NCBI GenBank assembly: GCA_963639765.1
Contig: CAVHXA010000005.1
Location: 54,580-118,579 of the forward strand
Reading direction: 5' to 3'
DNA from: CAVHXA01 sp963639765
GTDB taxonomy: Bacteria > Bacillota > Clostridia > Oscillospirales > Oscillospiraceae
Length of the DNA stretch: 64,000 nucleotides
The notes beneath the pieces are model-generated. The model was not told where the DNA came from. It worked only from the letters and a program-made list of their open reading frames with translations, and did no database searches. How positions within the stretch are numbered: the stretch's first letter is position 1; every line of letters begins with the position of its first letter. Both the position numbers and the translations under genes were made by a program. Below, piece after piece: positions 8,314-16,635 of the stretch.

Positions 8314-9267
8314 TTAACCTCCTATCTGATTCATGTTTCGTCCGGCGCGGCTTCTGTCCAGACAGGAAAGCTGTCCGTGCCACTCCGGCTTGGCCGAAGC
8401 TGCAGTACGGAACTGTTTTTTCATTCCGTCAAGATCAAGCCCCTTGATGGAATATTCCGCTGGCGCATGAAGACAGGGCTTGAGGCGACCGTCGGCCGTA
8501 AGTCGCATGCGCGTACAGGCGGCACAAAAATGTGCACTGACCGGGCTGATGAGTCCAACACGTCCCGGTGCACCTGGAAAGCTATACAGTCTGGCAACGC
8601 CGCCGTCAGCGGGTTCCGGCCTCAGCTCGGGCAGCATTTCCAGCACAGTTTTGCAGGGGAGATAGGCAGATGCGCCAAAGTCGCCGCTGTCATACATGGG
8701 CATTAGCTCAATAAAGCGAACGTCAATCGGATATGTTCTGGTCAGATTCGCAAGGGACGGAATCTCGTCGTCATTAAAGCCACCGATCAGAACAGCGTTT
8801 ACCTTTACGCGTTCAAAGCCGGTGTCCAGTGCTGCATGCAGTCCCTGTATCGCATGGCTGAGATTGCCTCCCCGTGTGATATGAGCGTATCGCTGTGCAT
8901 CGAGCGTGTCCAGGCTCATGTTGATGCGCCGCACGCCTGACTGACGCAGTGCCCCGGCCATTTGTGCAAGTCTGATGCCGTTTGTAGTGAGACAAAGCTC
9001 TTCGATTCCGGAAATTCGGGATGCGTTTTTGCAGATAGACAGGATGTTTGGCTTAATCAGCGGTTCTCCGCCGGTAATTCGAAGCTTGCGGATGCCAAGC
9101 TCCGCGCCTGCTCGAACAGCCAGAAGCATTTCCTCTTCGGTCAGCATTTCCTCCCGTTTTTTTTTGCAAACGCCGTCCTCCGGCATACAATACCGGCAGC
9201 GAAGGTTGCACAGCTCGGTTACAGAAAGACGCAGATAGGTGATTTTGCGGCCAAAGGAATCTTCCAT
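8314..9267 (-). CDS. moaA: GTP 3',8-cyclase MoaA
   Basis: Radical SAM enzyme that rearranges GTP in the first step of molybdenum cofactor synthesis. 317 residues from ATG 9265-9267. The SAM cluster CxxxCxxC is C20, C24, C27 (ELCNLRCRYC). The second C-terminal cluster is CAACTRMR followed 13 residues later by Cys. The chain ends in the Gly-Gly tail typical of MoaA. A TTG 15 bases upstream is possible, but the ATG has the better site (GGAAGG). The gene starts one base after the stop of the preceding MPT-binding gene. Confidence 0.96.
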   Translation of the reverse strand: MEDSFGRKITYLRLSVTELCNLRCRYCMPEDGVCKKKREEMLTEEEMLLAVRAGAELGIRKLRITGGEPLIKPNILSICKNASRISGIEELCLTTNGIRLAQMAGALRQSGVRRINMSLDTLDAQRYAHITRGGNLSHAIQGLHAALDTGFERVKVNAVLIGGFNDDEIPSLANLTRTYPIDVRFIELMPMYDSGDFGASAYLPCKTVLEMLPELRPEPADGGVARLYSFPGAPGRVGLISPVSAHFCAACTRMRLTADGRLKPCLHAPAEYSIKGLDLDGMKKQFRTAASAKPEWHGQLSCLDRSRAGRNMNQIGG

Positions 9268-9268
9268 A

Positions 9269-10285
9269 TCAATACCTTCCAAAGGTGCAGTTTGGAAAAT
9301 GACAGACCTTGCACTGCTGACAAAGACCGCCGTCGCCGAGATTTATCAGATCTGCCCGGGTCAGACGATCTCCGGCAAAGATCTGCGGAAGCAGCACATC
9401 AAACATGGTTGTCGGAAGACTGATGGCCGCACCAGGCACACCCAGAACAGCCACGTTGTTCAGATAGCCGACCAGCGTCATATTTCCAGGCTGAGAAGGA
9501 ACACCGTGGGAAATGATATCGGCTCCAAGCTCACGAATTGCAGTGGGCGTCAGGTCATCCGGATCCACGGACATTCCTCCGGTAAAGATCAGTAGATCCG
9601 CTCCGGCATTCAGACATTGCTCTGCAGCGGATTTGATCATGGACAGGTCGTCGTCACAGATGGCTACCGCAAGAATCTCAGAGGGATATTTCTGCATTTT
9701 TGCGCGTACAACAGGCTCAAATTTGTCCTGAATCCTTCCGGTATAAATTTCGGATCCCGTGATGATTACACCAATTTTCAGATGGCGATAGGAGCGCAGG
9801 TCCAGAAGTCTGCTGTCTGCACAAAGCTTTTCGGCACGGATAATCTGCTCCTCTTTTGTTACCAGAGGAACAATCCGCATCGAAGCCATGCGCATGCCGA
9901 CCTCAACAGGGTAGTGATCCGGAATGGTTGAGATTGTGATATCGCCGATGGAATTGATCTGCTTGAGCAGCTGCGTATTCACGCGGAACATCCCGCGGCT
10001 GTCTGCAATCAGCAGAACCTTTCCCTCTGACGGACCGATATAATGTGCGCCGCTGACCGGTGCCATGGCGGCCATGCGAAGTGCGGCATCCTCCTCGTGG
10101 ATTTCTCCGGCCTGATCCTCCCAGATAAAGACCGTGCGTTTTCCCAGATCCAGAAGCTTTGGAACATCCTCTTCGGTAATGACATGACCGCGTTGAAATG
10201 CCGCACCCTTAAAGCCGTCGCGCATGGCGGTGATATCGTGGCAGAGCGCCATACCGATTGCATCCTCGACCTTTATTTTTTTCAT
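9269..10285 (-). CDS. MoeA-like molybdopterin-binding protein
   Basis: 338 residues. The C-terminal half carries the MoCF/MogA-type pterin-binding fold (IGVIITGSEIYTG, FTGGMSVDPDDLTP). The final residues include a short cysteine cluster (CQQCKVCHFPNC) before the C-terminus, probably metal binding. The N-terminal half matches no enzyme I can name. Such proteins accompany Mo/W cofactor genes in Clostridia and may handle metal insertion or act as a sensor; the exact role is not established here. It overlaps moeA by ATGA. Confidence 0.8.
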   Translation of the reverse strand: MKKIKVEDAIGMALCHDITAMRDGFKGAAFQRGHVITEEDVPKLLDLGKRTVFIWEDQAGEIHEEDAALRMAAMAPVSGAHYIGPSEGKVLLIADSRGMFRVNTQLLKQINSIGDITISTIPDHYPVEVGMRMASMRIVPLVTKEEQIIRAEKLCADSRLLDLRSYRHLKIGVIITGSEIYTGRIQDKFEPVVRAKMQKYPSEILAVAICDDDLSMIKSAAEQCLNAGADLLIFTGGMSVDPDDLTPTAIRELGADIISHGVPSQPGNMTLVGYLNNVAVLGVPGAAISLPTTMFDVLLPQIFAGDRLTRADLINLGDGGLCQQCKVCHFPNCTFGRY

Positions 10286-11496
10286 ATCATAAATCCTTTC
10301 AGCCGCGTCCCGGCGGCAAGCGGCCCGCTGCCCGCAGGCACAATCGCCATCACATCACAACCGATGGCACTGCTCAGCACAACATTTCCCTGTTCCTCCG
10401 GCAGAATGATTCTGGCGGTTCCGTCGGACAGATCCAGGGTGCCGCGCAGAAGACGGGTTGATTTGCTGCTTTTTTTGAAATTGCTGGCAAGAGTAAGCTG
10501 AATTTCGCGATTCAGGACATGCTTCCTGCCGCAAAGACGTCGAAGGACAGGCAGAACTACCGCATAGAAGGTTGTCATGGAGGAGGCAGGATTCCCAGAC
10601 AGACCCCAGACCTGCCTGCCGGATCGAACACCAAAGGCGCAGGCCATGCCGGGCTTCATGTCTACGCCGAAAACCTTTATTTCTACTCCGGCCTGCTGCA
10701 TGGCCTCCGGCGTCAGATCATAGTCTCCGACAGAAACACCACCCGTAAGAAGAACACCGTCGCAGCATGCAAGACCGCGCTCAATAAGCGCCCGGATATC
10801 CTGCACCCGATCTTCTGCCAGGCCGAGATAAAACGGTTCGCACCCGGCTTTTATCAGGGCTGCACCGAGAGTAAAACGATTGGAGTTGCGCAGCTTTCCG
10901 TCCGGCGGAGTATCGGTCGAATCCATGATTTCGCTGCCGGTAGAAATCAGACCGATTTTCGGCCTGCGGAATACAAGGGGAGCGAATATTCCCTGGGCGG
11001 CAAGCGTTCCGGCCAGACCCGGATCGATTACGGAGCCGGCTTCCGCCAGCAGCTGTCCGGCCGCTACGTCTTCTCCGGCACGAATAATATTCTGACCGGG
11101 CCGTGATGGAGAAAAAATGGAAACACTCCGGTCGGTAAAGCGTGTTTTTTCAAACATTTCCACAGCGTCAGCGCCTTCGGGAATGGGGGCTCCGGTCATG
11201 ATTCTGACTGCCGTTCCGGGTGTGACGGCCTGATTGGGCCAGGAACCGGCCGGAAGCTCTGCGACAACCCGAAGCACAACCGGATCAGACGCACTGGCCG
11301 CGGCGGTATCCTCAGCACAAAAGGCATAACCGTCATAGGGGGAGCGGTCAAAGGCAGGTACGTTTTCTGCTGCAATAAAATCTTCGGCCAGCACGCGTCC
11401 CTGACATACATCCAATGCGGTGGGCTGCGCTGCAACGGGAGATACAAGGTTCAAAAGCAAATCTCTTGCCTGTGGATAGGGAACATGTTTCAGCAT
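10282..11496 (-). CDS. moeA: Molybdopterin molybdenumtransferase MoeA
   Basis: Inserts molybdate (or tungstate) into adenylylated molybdopterin. 404 residues from ATG 11494-11496, behind GAAGGAGAC. N-terminal substrate loop FDRSPYDGYAF, segment AVRIMTGAPIPEGADAVE, central pterin-binding motif LLTGGVSVGDYD and GLSGNPAS are all present, followed by the C-terminal beta-barrel domain. The start lies within the last codons of modC (7-base overlap), so translation is coupled. Confidence 0.95.
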   Translation of the reverse strand: MLKHVPYPQARDLLLNLVSPVAAQPTALDVCQGRVLAEDFIAAENVPAFDRSPYDGYAFCAEDTAAASASDPVVLRVVAELPAGSWPNQAVTPGTAVRIMTGAPIPEGADAVEMFEKTRFTDRSVSIFSPSRPGQNIIRAGEDVAAGQLLAEAGSVIDPGLAGTLAAQGIFAPLVFRRPKIGLISTGSEIMDSTDTPPDGKLRNSNRFTLGAALIKAGCEPFYLGLAEDRVQDIRALIERGLACCDGVLLTGGVSVGDYDLTPEAMQQAGVEIKVFGVDMKPGMACAFGVRSGRQVWGLSGNPASSMTTFYAVVLPVLRRLCGRKHVLNREIQLTLASNFKKSSKSTRLLRGTLDLSDGTARIILPEEQGNVVLSSAIGCDVMAIVPAGSGPLAAGTRLKGFMI

Positions 11497-12545
11497 CTGT
11501 CTGTCTCCTTCAGACTTACAATTGCCCGTGCGGGAAAATGAACCATCAGCGGACCGTCCGGCTGCTGCTCCCACAGCTTTTTGTCCAGCTCCATGCCAAA
11601 CGGCTGTGCCTGGGGCTGATCCTTCGGCCGAAGCATGATCGTGACTGAAAATGGGTTTTCTATTACCTCTGACACCAGACAGAGAAAACTGTTTTCGCCT
11701 TCTCCCGGTATCACATCATGCATTCGGATGCCGACACAATCCTGCGGCTGCATATTGCCGTCAAGCCTGAGCGTTACACCCCAGTCCTCGGCAAACACAC
11801 GTCCGTCCGGTAAAGGCCTGCAGCGGGAGATATTTTTGCATCCGGTCAGTCGAGCTGCGATGCATGTCTGCGGGTTGGCAAACACATCAGCCCTGGACCC
11901 GAAGGCCTCAATCTGACCATCGTTCATCACGGCGATGCTGTCAGACAGCCGAAAGACCTCGTCTCGATCATGGCTGACAAGAATTACGGTTTTTGAAAAA
12001 CGCCGGATTACCTGACGGACCTCCTGTTCCAGTTGAAAACGCAGATGACTGTCCAGAGCGGAAAAAGGTTCGTCAAGAAGCAGGATCCTGGGGTCGGATA
12101 CCAAAACACGGGCCAGTGCTGTGCGCTGCTGCTGGCCGCCGGAAAGCTGTGACGGATAGTGATTGGCCAGAGGGGTCAGACCAAATGACTGCATGACCTG
12201 ACGTACATGTTCTTCCTGGCTGCTTTTGTTTTTTTCGCGTCGGGCACCGGCGCGAATATTCTGCAATACCGTCATATTCGGAAACAGTGCATAATTCTGA
12301 AATACCAGTCCGGTTCGACGCTGCTGGGGTGTGAGATTGATTCGTTTTTCAGAGTCAAACAGGGTTACGTTATCCACGATAATCCGACCGCAGTCCGGAC
12401 GCTCCATTCCGGCGATACATTTGAGCGTCATGCTTTTGCCGCAGCCTGAGGCACCCAGCAGTGCCAATACTTCGTTTTCTGCACAAAAATGCGCATTCAG
12501 ACAAAAATCACCAAGGTGTTTCTGAATATCTACAATCACAGACAT
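11490..12545 (-). CDS. modC: Molybdate ABC transporter ATP-binding protein ModC
   Basis: ATPase of the molybdate importer. 351 residues: Walker A GASGCGKS (31-38), signature LSGGQQQR, Walker B RILLLDEPFSALD, H-loop SHDRDE. A C-terminal mop/TOBE-like domain of about 120 residues may bind oxyanion. It begins three bases after the modB stop. Annotated as molybdate because of the riboswitch and cofactor genes in the same operon; tungstate transport cannot be excluded. Confidence 0.92.
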   Translation of the reverse strand: MSVIVDIQKHLGDFCLNAHFCAENEVLALLGASGCGKSMTLKCIAGMERPDCGRIIVDNVTLFDSEKRINLTPQQRRTGLVFQNYALFPNMTVLQNIRAGARREKNKSSQEEHVRQVMQSFGLTPLANHYPSQLSGGQQQRTALARVLVSDPRILLLDEPFSALDSHLRFQLEQEVRQVIRRFSKTVILVSHDRDEVFRLSDSIAVMNDGQIEAFGSRADVFANPQTCIAARLTGCKNISRCRPLPDGRVFAEDWGVTLRLDGNMQPQDCVGIRMHDVIPGEGENSFLCLVSEVIENPFSVTIMLRPKDQPQAQPFGMELDKKLWEQQPDGPLMVHFPARAIVSLKETDRC

Positions 12546-12547
12546 GT

Positions 12548-13252
12548 TCAGACACCTCTTTTCCTTCGACTCTGATTTGCAGTGTTTTTCTCAAGCATAT
12601 TTACGGCCAGCAATACAACAAACGAAATGGCCATATTCACCAGAACCCATCGAAAGGCCAGCGCATCGTCGTTGGTACGCCAGAGCTGATATACCGTCGT
12701 CGAAATGGTCGCGGTGCGGCCGGGTGTATAACCGGCAATCATGCTCGTCGCGCCATATTCACCAAGAGCACGTGCGAATGCCAATACAGTTCCGGCAAGA
12801 ATACCCTGGCGGCAGCAGGGCATGCGAATACGCCAGAAAATATAGCTGTTGGACAGACCAATGGATTTTCCGGTATAGGCCAGCGTTTCATCAAAGGCTT
12901 CAAAAGCACCTCTCGCAGTTCGGTACATCAGCGGAAAGATTACAACCGTCGTAGCAAAAATGGCAGACCACCAGGTCATCGTGAGTTTGATGCCGAAAAC
13001 CGATAAAATCCAAGCGCCAATCACACGCTTGGGGCCAAGTACACGAAGCAGCAGATAGCCTACTACGGTTGGCGGAAGTACCAGAGGAAGCGTCAGTACA
13101 ACGTCCAGCACGCCCTTGATAAACCGGGGCGCTTTTGCGATATAATAGGCGGCGAAAGTGCCAAGAAAAAAGATTAAGACTGTACTGATCAGTGCAATTC
13201 GAAGTGAGTTCCAAAGGGGAAACAGATCCACGAAAACACGCTCCTTTGCCAA
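12548..13252 (-). CDS. modB: Molybdate ABC transporter permease ModB
   Basis: 234-residue inner-membrane permease with about five to six hydrophobic spans. It has the coupling (EAA) segment around ARALGEYGATSMIAGYTPG, a form characteristic of ModB. The C-terminus is basic (SRRKRGV). It sits between modA and modC in one transcription unit. Confidence 0.92.
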   Translation of the reverse strand: MAKERVFVDLFPLWNSLRIALISTVLIFFLGTFAAYYIAKAPRFIKGVLDVVLTLPLVLPPTVVGYLLLRVLGPKRVIGAWILSVFGIKLTMTWWSAIFATTVVIFPLMYRTARGAFEAFDETLAYTGKSIGLSNSYIFWRIRMPCCRQGILAGTVLAFARALGEYGATSMIAGYTPGRTATISTTVYQLWRTNDDALAFRWVLVNMAISFVVLLAVNMLEKNTANQSRRKRGV

Positions 13253-13296
13253 AACGGGCGGACGCTAGCCGCCCGCCCGCTAAACAGTCTGTTTGT

Positions 13297-14289
13297 TTAC
13301 GCAACCGGAGTGAAGCCAACCGCCTCAAACACGGCATCGGCTTCGTCGGAGGTCAGATAGTTCAGAAAATCCTGTGCAGCTTCGACATTCTTTGATATGT
13401 TCATAACAGCAGCAGGATAGATAACCTGTCCGCACATTTCGGCGGTAGCGGTATCAACAACGGTTAGACCGGCCGAAAATGCATCGGTCTGATAGATAAT
13501 TCCGCAGTCTACGGTTGCCTCGGAAACCTGTGTGGTAACTTCCTTCACATTGGAGCCGTAGGTGATGCAGCCGGCGGCGGCAAGAGCCGCTTCGTCCAGA
13601 TTGAAATAGGTCAGAATCTTATGTGTGTACTGGCCGACGGGAACGTCGCTGTTGCCCATTGCAAGCATAATGGTTCCGGCTTCAAGACCGGCCTTCAGAT
13701 CGTCGTAGGAGTTGATGTTTGCGGGATTGTTTTCCGGAACGGCCAGGGCTACCTTGTTTTCAAGGATATTAAAGCGGGAGCCTTCGAGCACAAAGTCCAG
13801 ACCCTCTGTATTTATCTCGGAGTCCGCGGTGATGTCCAGCTGGTTCATCTGCTTCTGGCCGGCAGAGATGAATACATCGCAATCTGCGCCCTCCTGAATC
13901 TGGGTTTTCAGAGTGCCGGAGGAGTCGAAGTTGAACACGATGGTAACGTTGCTGTGCTCAGCCATATATTTGTCGCCGAGCTCAGTCAGAGTCTCAGTCA
14001 TTGAGGCAGCCGCAAAGACAATCAGCTCAACAGGCTCTTCGGCAGCTGACTCCTCGGCAATAGGCTCTTCAGCTGCAGGTTCTTCGGCAGTTGACTCCTC
14101 AGCGGTTTCTTCAGCTGCAGGCTCTTCTGCAGCAGGCTCTTCGGCAGTCGACTCCTCAACAGCAGGCTCTTTTGCAGCGGACTCCTCGGCAGATGACTGT
14201 GTTGCTGCGGTTTCTTCTGCTTTGCTGCATGCAGCAAATACACCCAGCATCATGCACAGAACAAGCAGAAGCGCAAGGACCTTTTTCAT
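13297..14289 (-). CDS. modA: Molybdate-binding lipoprotein ModA with long acidic linker
   Basis: 330 residues. Signal peptide with lipobox GVFAAC (Cys20), so anchored to the outer face of the membrane. Residues about 23-88 are a Glu/Ala/Pro/Ser repeat region, after which the ModA fold begins at ELIVFAAASMTETL and ends in a typical C-terminus. Conserved oxyanion-site features visible: FAAAS, NFDSSGTL and DCDVFISAG. ATG 14287-14289 follows AGGAGGAAATTTTC, which directly abuts the terminator T-run of the riboswitch leader. Confidence 0.93.
   Translation of the reverse strand: MKKVLALLLVLCMMLGVFAACSKAEETAATQSSAEESAAKEPAVEESTAEEPAAEEPAAEETAEESTAEEPAAEEPIAEESAAEEPVELIVFAAASMTETLTELGDKYMAEHSNVTIVFNFDSSGTLKTQIQEGADCDVFISAGQKQMNQLDITADSEINTEGLDFVLEGSRFNILENKVALAVPENNPANINSYDDLKAGLEAGTIMLAMGNSDVPVGQYTHKILTYFNLDEAALAAAGCITYGSNVKEVTTQVSEATVDCGIIYQTDAFSAGLTVVDTATAEMCGQVIYPAAVMNISKNVEAAQDFLNYLTSDEADAVFEAVGFTPVA
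14037..14225 (-). repeat. Degenerate short repeats encoding the ModA Glu/Ala/Pro linker
   Basis: Repeated units built on GCTCTTCGGCAG / GACTCCTCGGCAG (plus strand) encode EEPAAEE, EESTAEE and EESAAEE blocks. The reading frame is intact throughout. Imperfect codon-level repetition, probably grown by slippage. Confidence 0.8.
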
Positions 14290-14302
14290 GAAAATTTCCT
14301 CC

Positions 14303-14334
14303 TAAAAAAATAATCCGTCTTCGTTAGACGGATT
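14303..14334 (-). terminator. Intrinsic terminator of the molybdenum riboswitch
   Basis: Minus strand: 9-bp stem AATCCGTCT / AGACGGATT, 5-base loop, then ATTTTTTT. The T-run runs straight into the modA ribosome binding site, so termination would shut off the whole operon. Confidence 0.93.
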
Positions 14335-14339
14335 ACAGT

Positions 14340-14482
14340 CCACAGCACAGACCCGGCTCTGGAGTATTCCGTCTCCTTTTCAATGAGGAAGGCTCAGGAG
14401 TTTCCAGCCGGAGCCCCGGATCGAGTGATTTCGATCGGCCTCAGCTCCATGGCATACGCTTTAGGAGGGGAGGCTCGAAGAC
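14340..14482 (-). ncRNA. Molybdenum cofactor (Moco) riboswitch aptamer
   Basis: Leader of the mod-moe-moa operon. Read on the minus strand it contains a hairpin with loop GAAATCAC (14425-14432), then GGGGCTCC and the segment CTGGAAA (14401-14407). Upstream comes GCCTCCC. This order and these loop sequences resemble the E. coli moaA leader (GAAATGAC loop, then CTCCC and CTGGAAA). It is followed by an intrinsic terminator. A candidate antiterminator strand AGACGGA (14368-14374) can pair with the terminator's 5' arm. Cofactor binding would therefore be expected to reduce transcription. The Rfam RF01055 match has not been computed. Confidence 0.88.
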
Positions 14483-14488
14483 ACAGAC

Positions 14489-14517
14489 AGTATAAGGCAG
14501 AATTTCAATCATGTCAA
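14489..14517 (-). promoter_or_regulatory. Promoter of the molybdenum operon
   Basis: Minus strand TTGACA (14512-14517), 17-base spacer, TATACT (14489-14494). Places the transcript start at about 14482, at the beginning of the riboswitch. Confidence 0.9.
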
Positions 14518-14598
14518 TGAAATTTTCAATCGATGTGATCCGTTGTCTGAATTGCTTATCAGACTGCTGCGCAGGGATTCTGCTTGATTCGAGAGAGA

Positions 14599-14943
14599 TT
14601 ATTGAAAGATAACGGCCAGCATTTCAGCCTTTCTGCAGCTTCGATTTTCAACGCTGTGGCCTTCACCGTTGGCAGTAAATGCAACATCCCCGGCCTGCAG
14701 CACAACATCCCCGTCCTGCTGAGACACTGTGAGTTCGCCGGACAGAACATAGTACACCTCTGCGTCATCGGTGTGAACGTGCCATCCGATGCTGTCTCCG
14801 GGATCAAGCGTAAAGCGGGTAAAGAGACTGGCTTTGCCCAGCATTTCTTCAGGCTCCAGAATGTTCAGATCCTCAATTACCCCCTTGCCGTTCCGGATTC
14901 CTTCGCGAACGCGAAGCCGCATATCCTGTTTTTTCTTAATCAT
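14599..14943 (-). CDS. Small cupin-domain protein
   Basis: 114 residues from ATG 14941-14943 (AAGGGAA upstream). Single conserved beta-barrel cupin with metal-binding motif 1 GWHVHTDDAEVYYVLSGE and motif 2 around VAFTANGEGHSV. The two His and the Glu of motif 1 and the His of motif 2 are present, so a metal site is likely. Substrate unknown. It is separated from modA by that operon's own promoter, and a repeat element abuts its 5' side. Confidence 0.85.
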   Translation of the reverse strand: MIKKKQDMRLRVREGIRNGKGVIEDLNILEPEEMLGKASLFTRFTLDPGDSIGWHVHTDDAEVYYVLSGELTVSQQDGDVVLQAGDVAFTANGEGHSVENRSCRKAEMLAVIFQ

Positions 14944-14971
14944 ACCATTTTTTCCCTTCAGAATTTTATAA

Positions 14972-15126
14972 GGCGGCACTGCACGCTATGCATGGCAAGG
15001 CGGTGATGCGTCGGCGGAAAAAGCGTAAAGCGCCACAGACACAATGATGGGTGCCACTAATGTTATCGAAGTAGGTTTGCGGTGGCAAAAAGATCAACAA
15101 AGCCACGCAATTGCGCGGTGTCGTCC
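14972..15126. repeat. MITE-like inverted-repeat element, copy A
   Basis: 155 bp. Left end GGCGGCACTGCACGC, right end GCGCGGTGTCGTCC, partly inverted with transitions. The inner segments GGCAAGGCGG..TGCGTC and TTTGCGGTGGCAAAA are shared with copy C at 34324-34484. No ORF inside. Confidence 0.7.
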
Positions 15127-15159
15127 AAGCCTGCTCAAACGCATTTCAAAAGAAAAGCA

Positions 15160-16446
15160 TCAGGAATCCATGTTCATTCGATGCTGCTTATATGTTTCTG
15201 TGGTGTGGATCAGTTGAAGATCATCGGCAACAAGACCGTCTCTTGCCAGCATCTGTTCCATTACGGTAATATCGGACGTGATATCCAGAACCTCACTGCC
15301 AAACAGACGATCGAGCTGAGCTGCATATCCTTCGGTCAGCTTGTTCAGCATGGTTTCAATACGCTGCTTGGCATCGCTGATGTTCTGACCCTCAACACCC
15401 TGCTTTTCGAGACGTGCATAGGCGTTGAGAATTTTCAGTGTTTGAGGCAGATAGTATGCGGTAAAGCTGCGGATTTCACTTTCTTTCTCCGGATTTTCGT
15501 CTACCAGACGGAATATTTTCGCAGTAAGTATGCCGATTTCATCAATCTTGGCAGAAATTTCTTCATTCTCGATTGCATCGTTCGCTGCCCGAATTCGAAG
15601 AAGTATTTCGTTGTCGGACGAAGCGTCATGTCTGCCGTTCTGTGCGGATGCGTCCGGATTGGCATCCGCAGGCGATGTGTCTTCCTTTGCAGGCTGAGGA
15701 GAATAATCTTCTGCGCGAACAACCAGTATGCCCCTCGCTACATCAACAAAGGCCTTGCCAAATGCGCCGCTGTCTGTAAAATCCTGGATATCATCCAAAA
15801 CCCGTTCATATCGTATTCCGGTAGTTTTGGAAACAAGATGCAGGTCCAAAGCAGGCTGCTCACCCAAAAGGGTTATATAGCGACGCAGCCGACGGGATTT
15901 TCTGTCACGTTGAACACCAAGGGTCAGCAGAACCGCACCGATGGCACAGAAGATCATCATGGGGTTGACTTCGCGAATGATATCCATAGTGGAGTACAGA
16001 CCGCTAGCAAGCATTTCCGTGAGGCTGCTGACGGCGCAAAAGCCAAACAGACCGGTCATTGTGCCGCCGATAATTTTTAAAAACAGGCCTCTGCCACCGG
16101 AACGTTTCTTTTCGAGTCTCCTTTTTTCTCTGTTCCCCGTGCTGTTCAGATCAGAGGCGCAGACCCCGACCGACGGCCGGGACCAACGATTAGGGTTTGT
16201 CTGGTTTTTTTCAGGCTGTGCAGCATCTGTTGATCCTGCATCTGCGCGGCTCTGCGTATTATCGGACCGGTCTGCCTGATTGGAACGGAATTCAACAGAG
16301 GATGCATCAGCCCTGCTTTTTTTCTGAAAATCCGGTTTGTTTTTAAAGATCTTCAAAAACAGAAGCACGAGACCAACGGGCCAGCAAAAAAACAGGAGCG
16401 CAATCATGATTGCCCACCAGAGTATCTCATTGCGTTTTGGATCCAT
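15160..16446 (-). CDS. XpaC-family membrane protein
   Basis: 428 residues from ATG 16444-16446 (GCAGGAGGG upstream). N-terminal hydrophobic span (about 8-30), a polar Ser/Asp/Asn-rich linker, then two more membrane spans (about 125-165). The C-terminal cytoplasmic region has the YYLPQTLKILNAYARLEKQG and LDITSDITVMEQMLARDGL signatures. These place it in the family named after XpaC (5-bromo-4-chloroindolyl phosphate hydrolysis protein). The biochemical role of the family is unclear; it is often next to a TelA-type tellurite-resistance gene, which is absent here. Confidence 0.8.
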   Translation of the reverse strand: MDPKRNEILWWAIMIALLFFCWPVGLVLLFLKIFKNKPDFQKKSRADASSVEFRSNQADRSDNTQSRADAGSTDAAQPEKNQTNPNRWSRPSVGVCASDLNSTGNREKRRLEKKRSGGRGLFLKIIGGTMTGLFGFCAVSSLTEMLASGLYSTMDIIREVNPMMIFCAIGAVLLTLGVQRDRKSRRLRRYITLLGEQPALDLHLVSKTTGIRYERVLDDIQDFTDSGAFGKAFVDVARGILVVRAEDYSPQPAKEDTSPADANPDASAQNGRHDASSDNEILLRIRAANDAIENEEISAKIDEIGILTAKIFRLVDENPEKESEIRSFTAYYLPQTLKILNAYARLEKQGVEGQNISDAKQRIETMLNKLTEGYAAQLDRLFGSEVLDITSDITVMEQMLARDGLVADDLQLIHTTETYKQHRMNMDS

Positions 16447-16635
16447 AAACTGTCCCTCCTGCGGAAAAGTTCGGGCGGCAGCGCACAAAACGACAGAAGC
16501 GTCTGACAGAGAAGCTGTTGCCGGAGCATGCGAAAAACGGCGAAAACCTTTGCTTATGGGATAGAGATTTGATTCCCCGGCGGTGTTATCTGCAAACAGC
16601 CGGTCCGTTCATGCTTTGCTGCCGAAAAATCACGA

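Noticed and set aside
14037..14225. Repeat tract as a CRISPR or non-coding satellite
   Set aside because: It is an open coding segment of ModA with amino acid-level periodicity.
14303..14334. Terminator of the upstream cupin gene
   Set aside because: It lies downstream of the mod promoter and riboswitch and touches the modA ribosome binding site, so it belongs to the leader.
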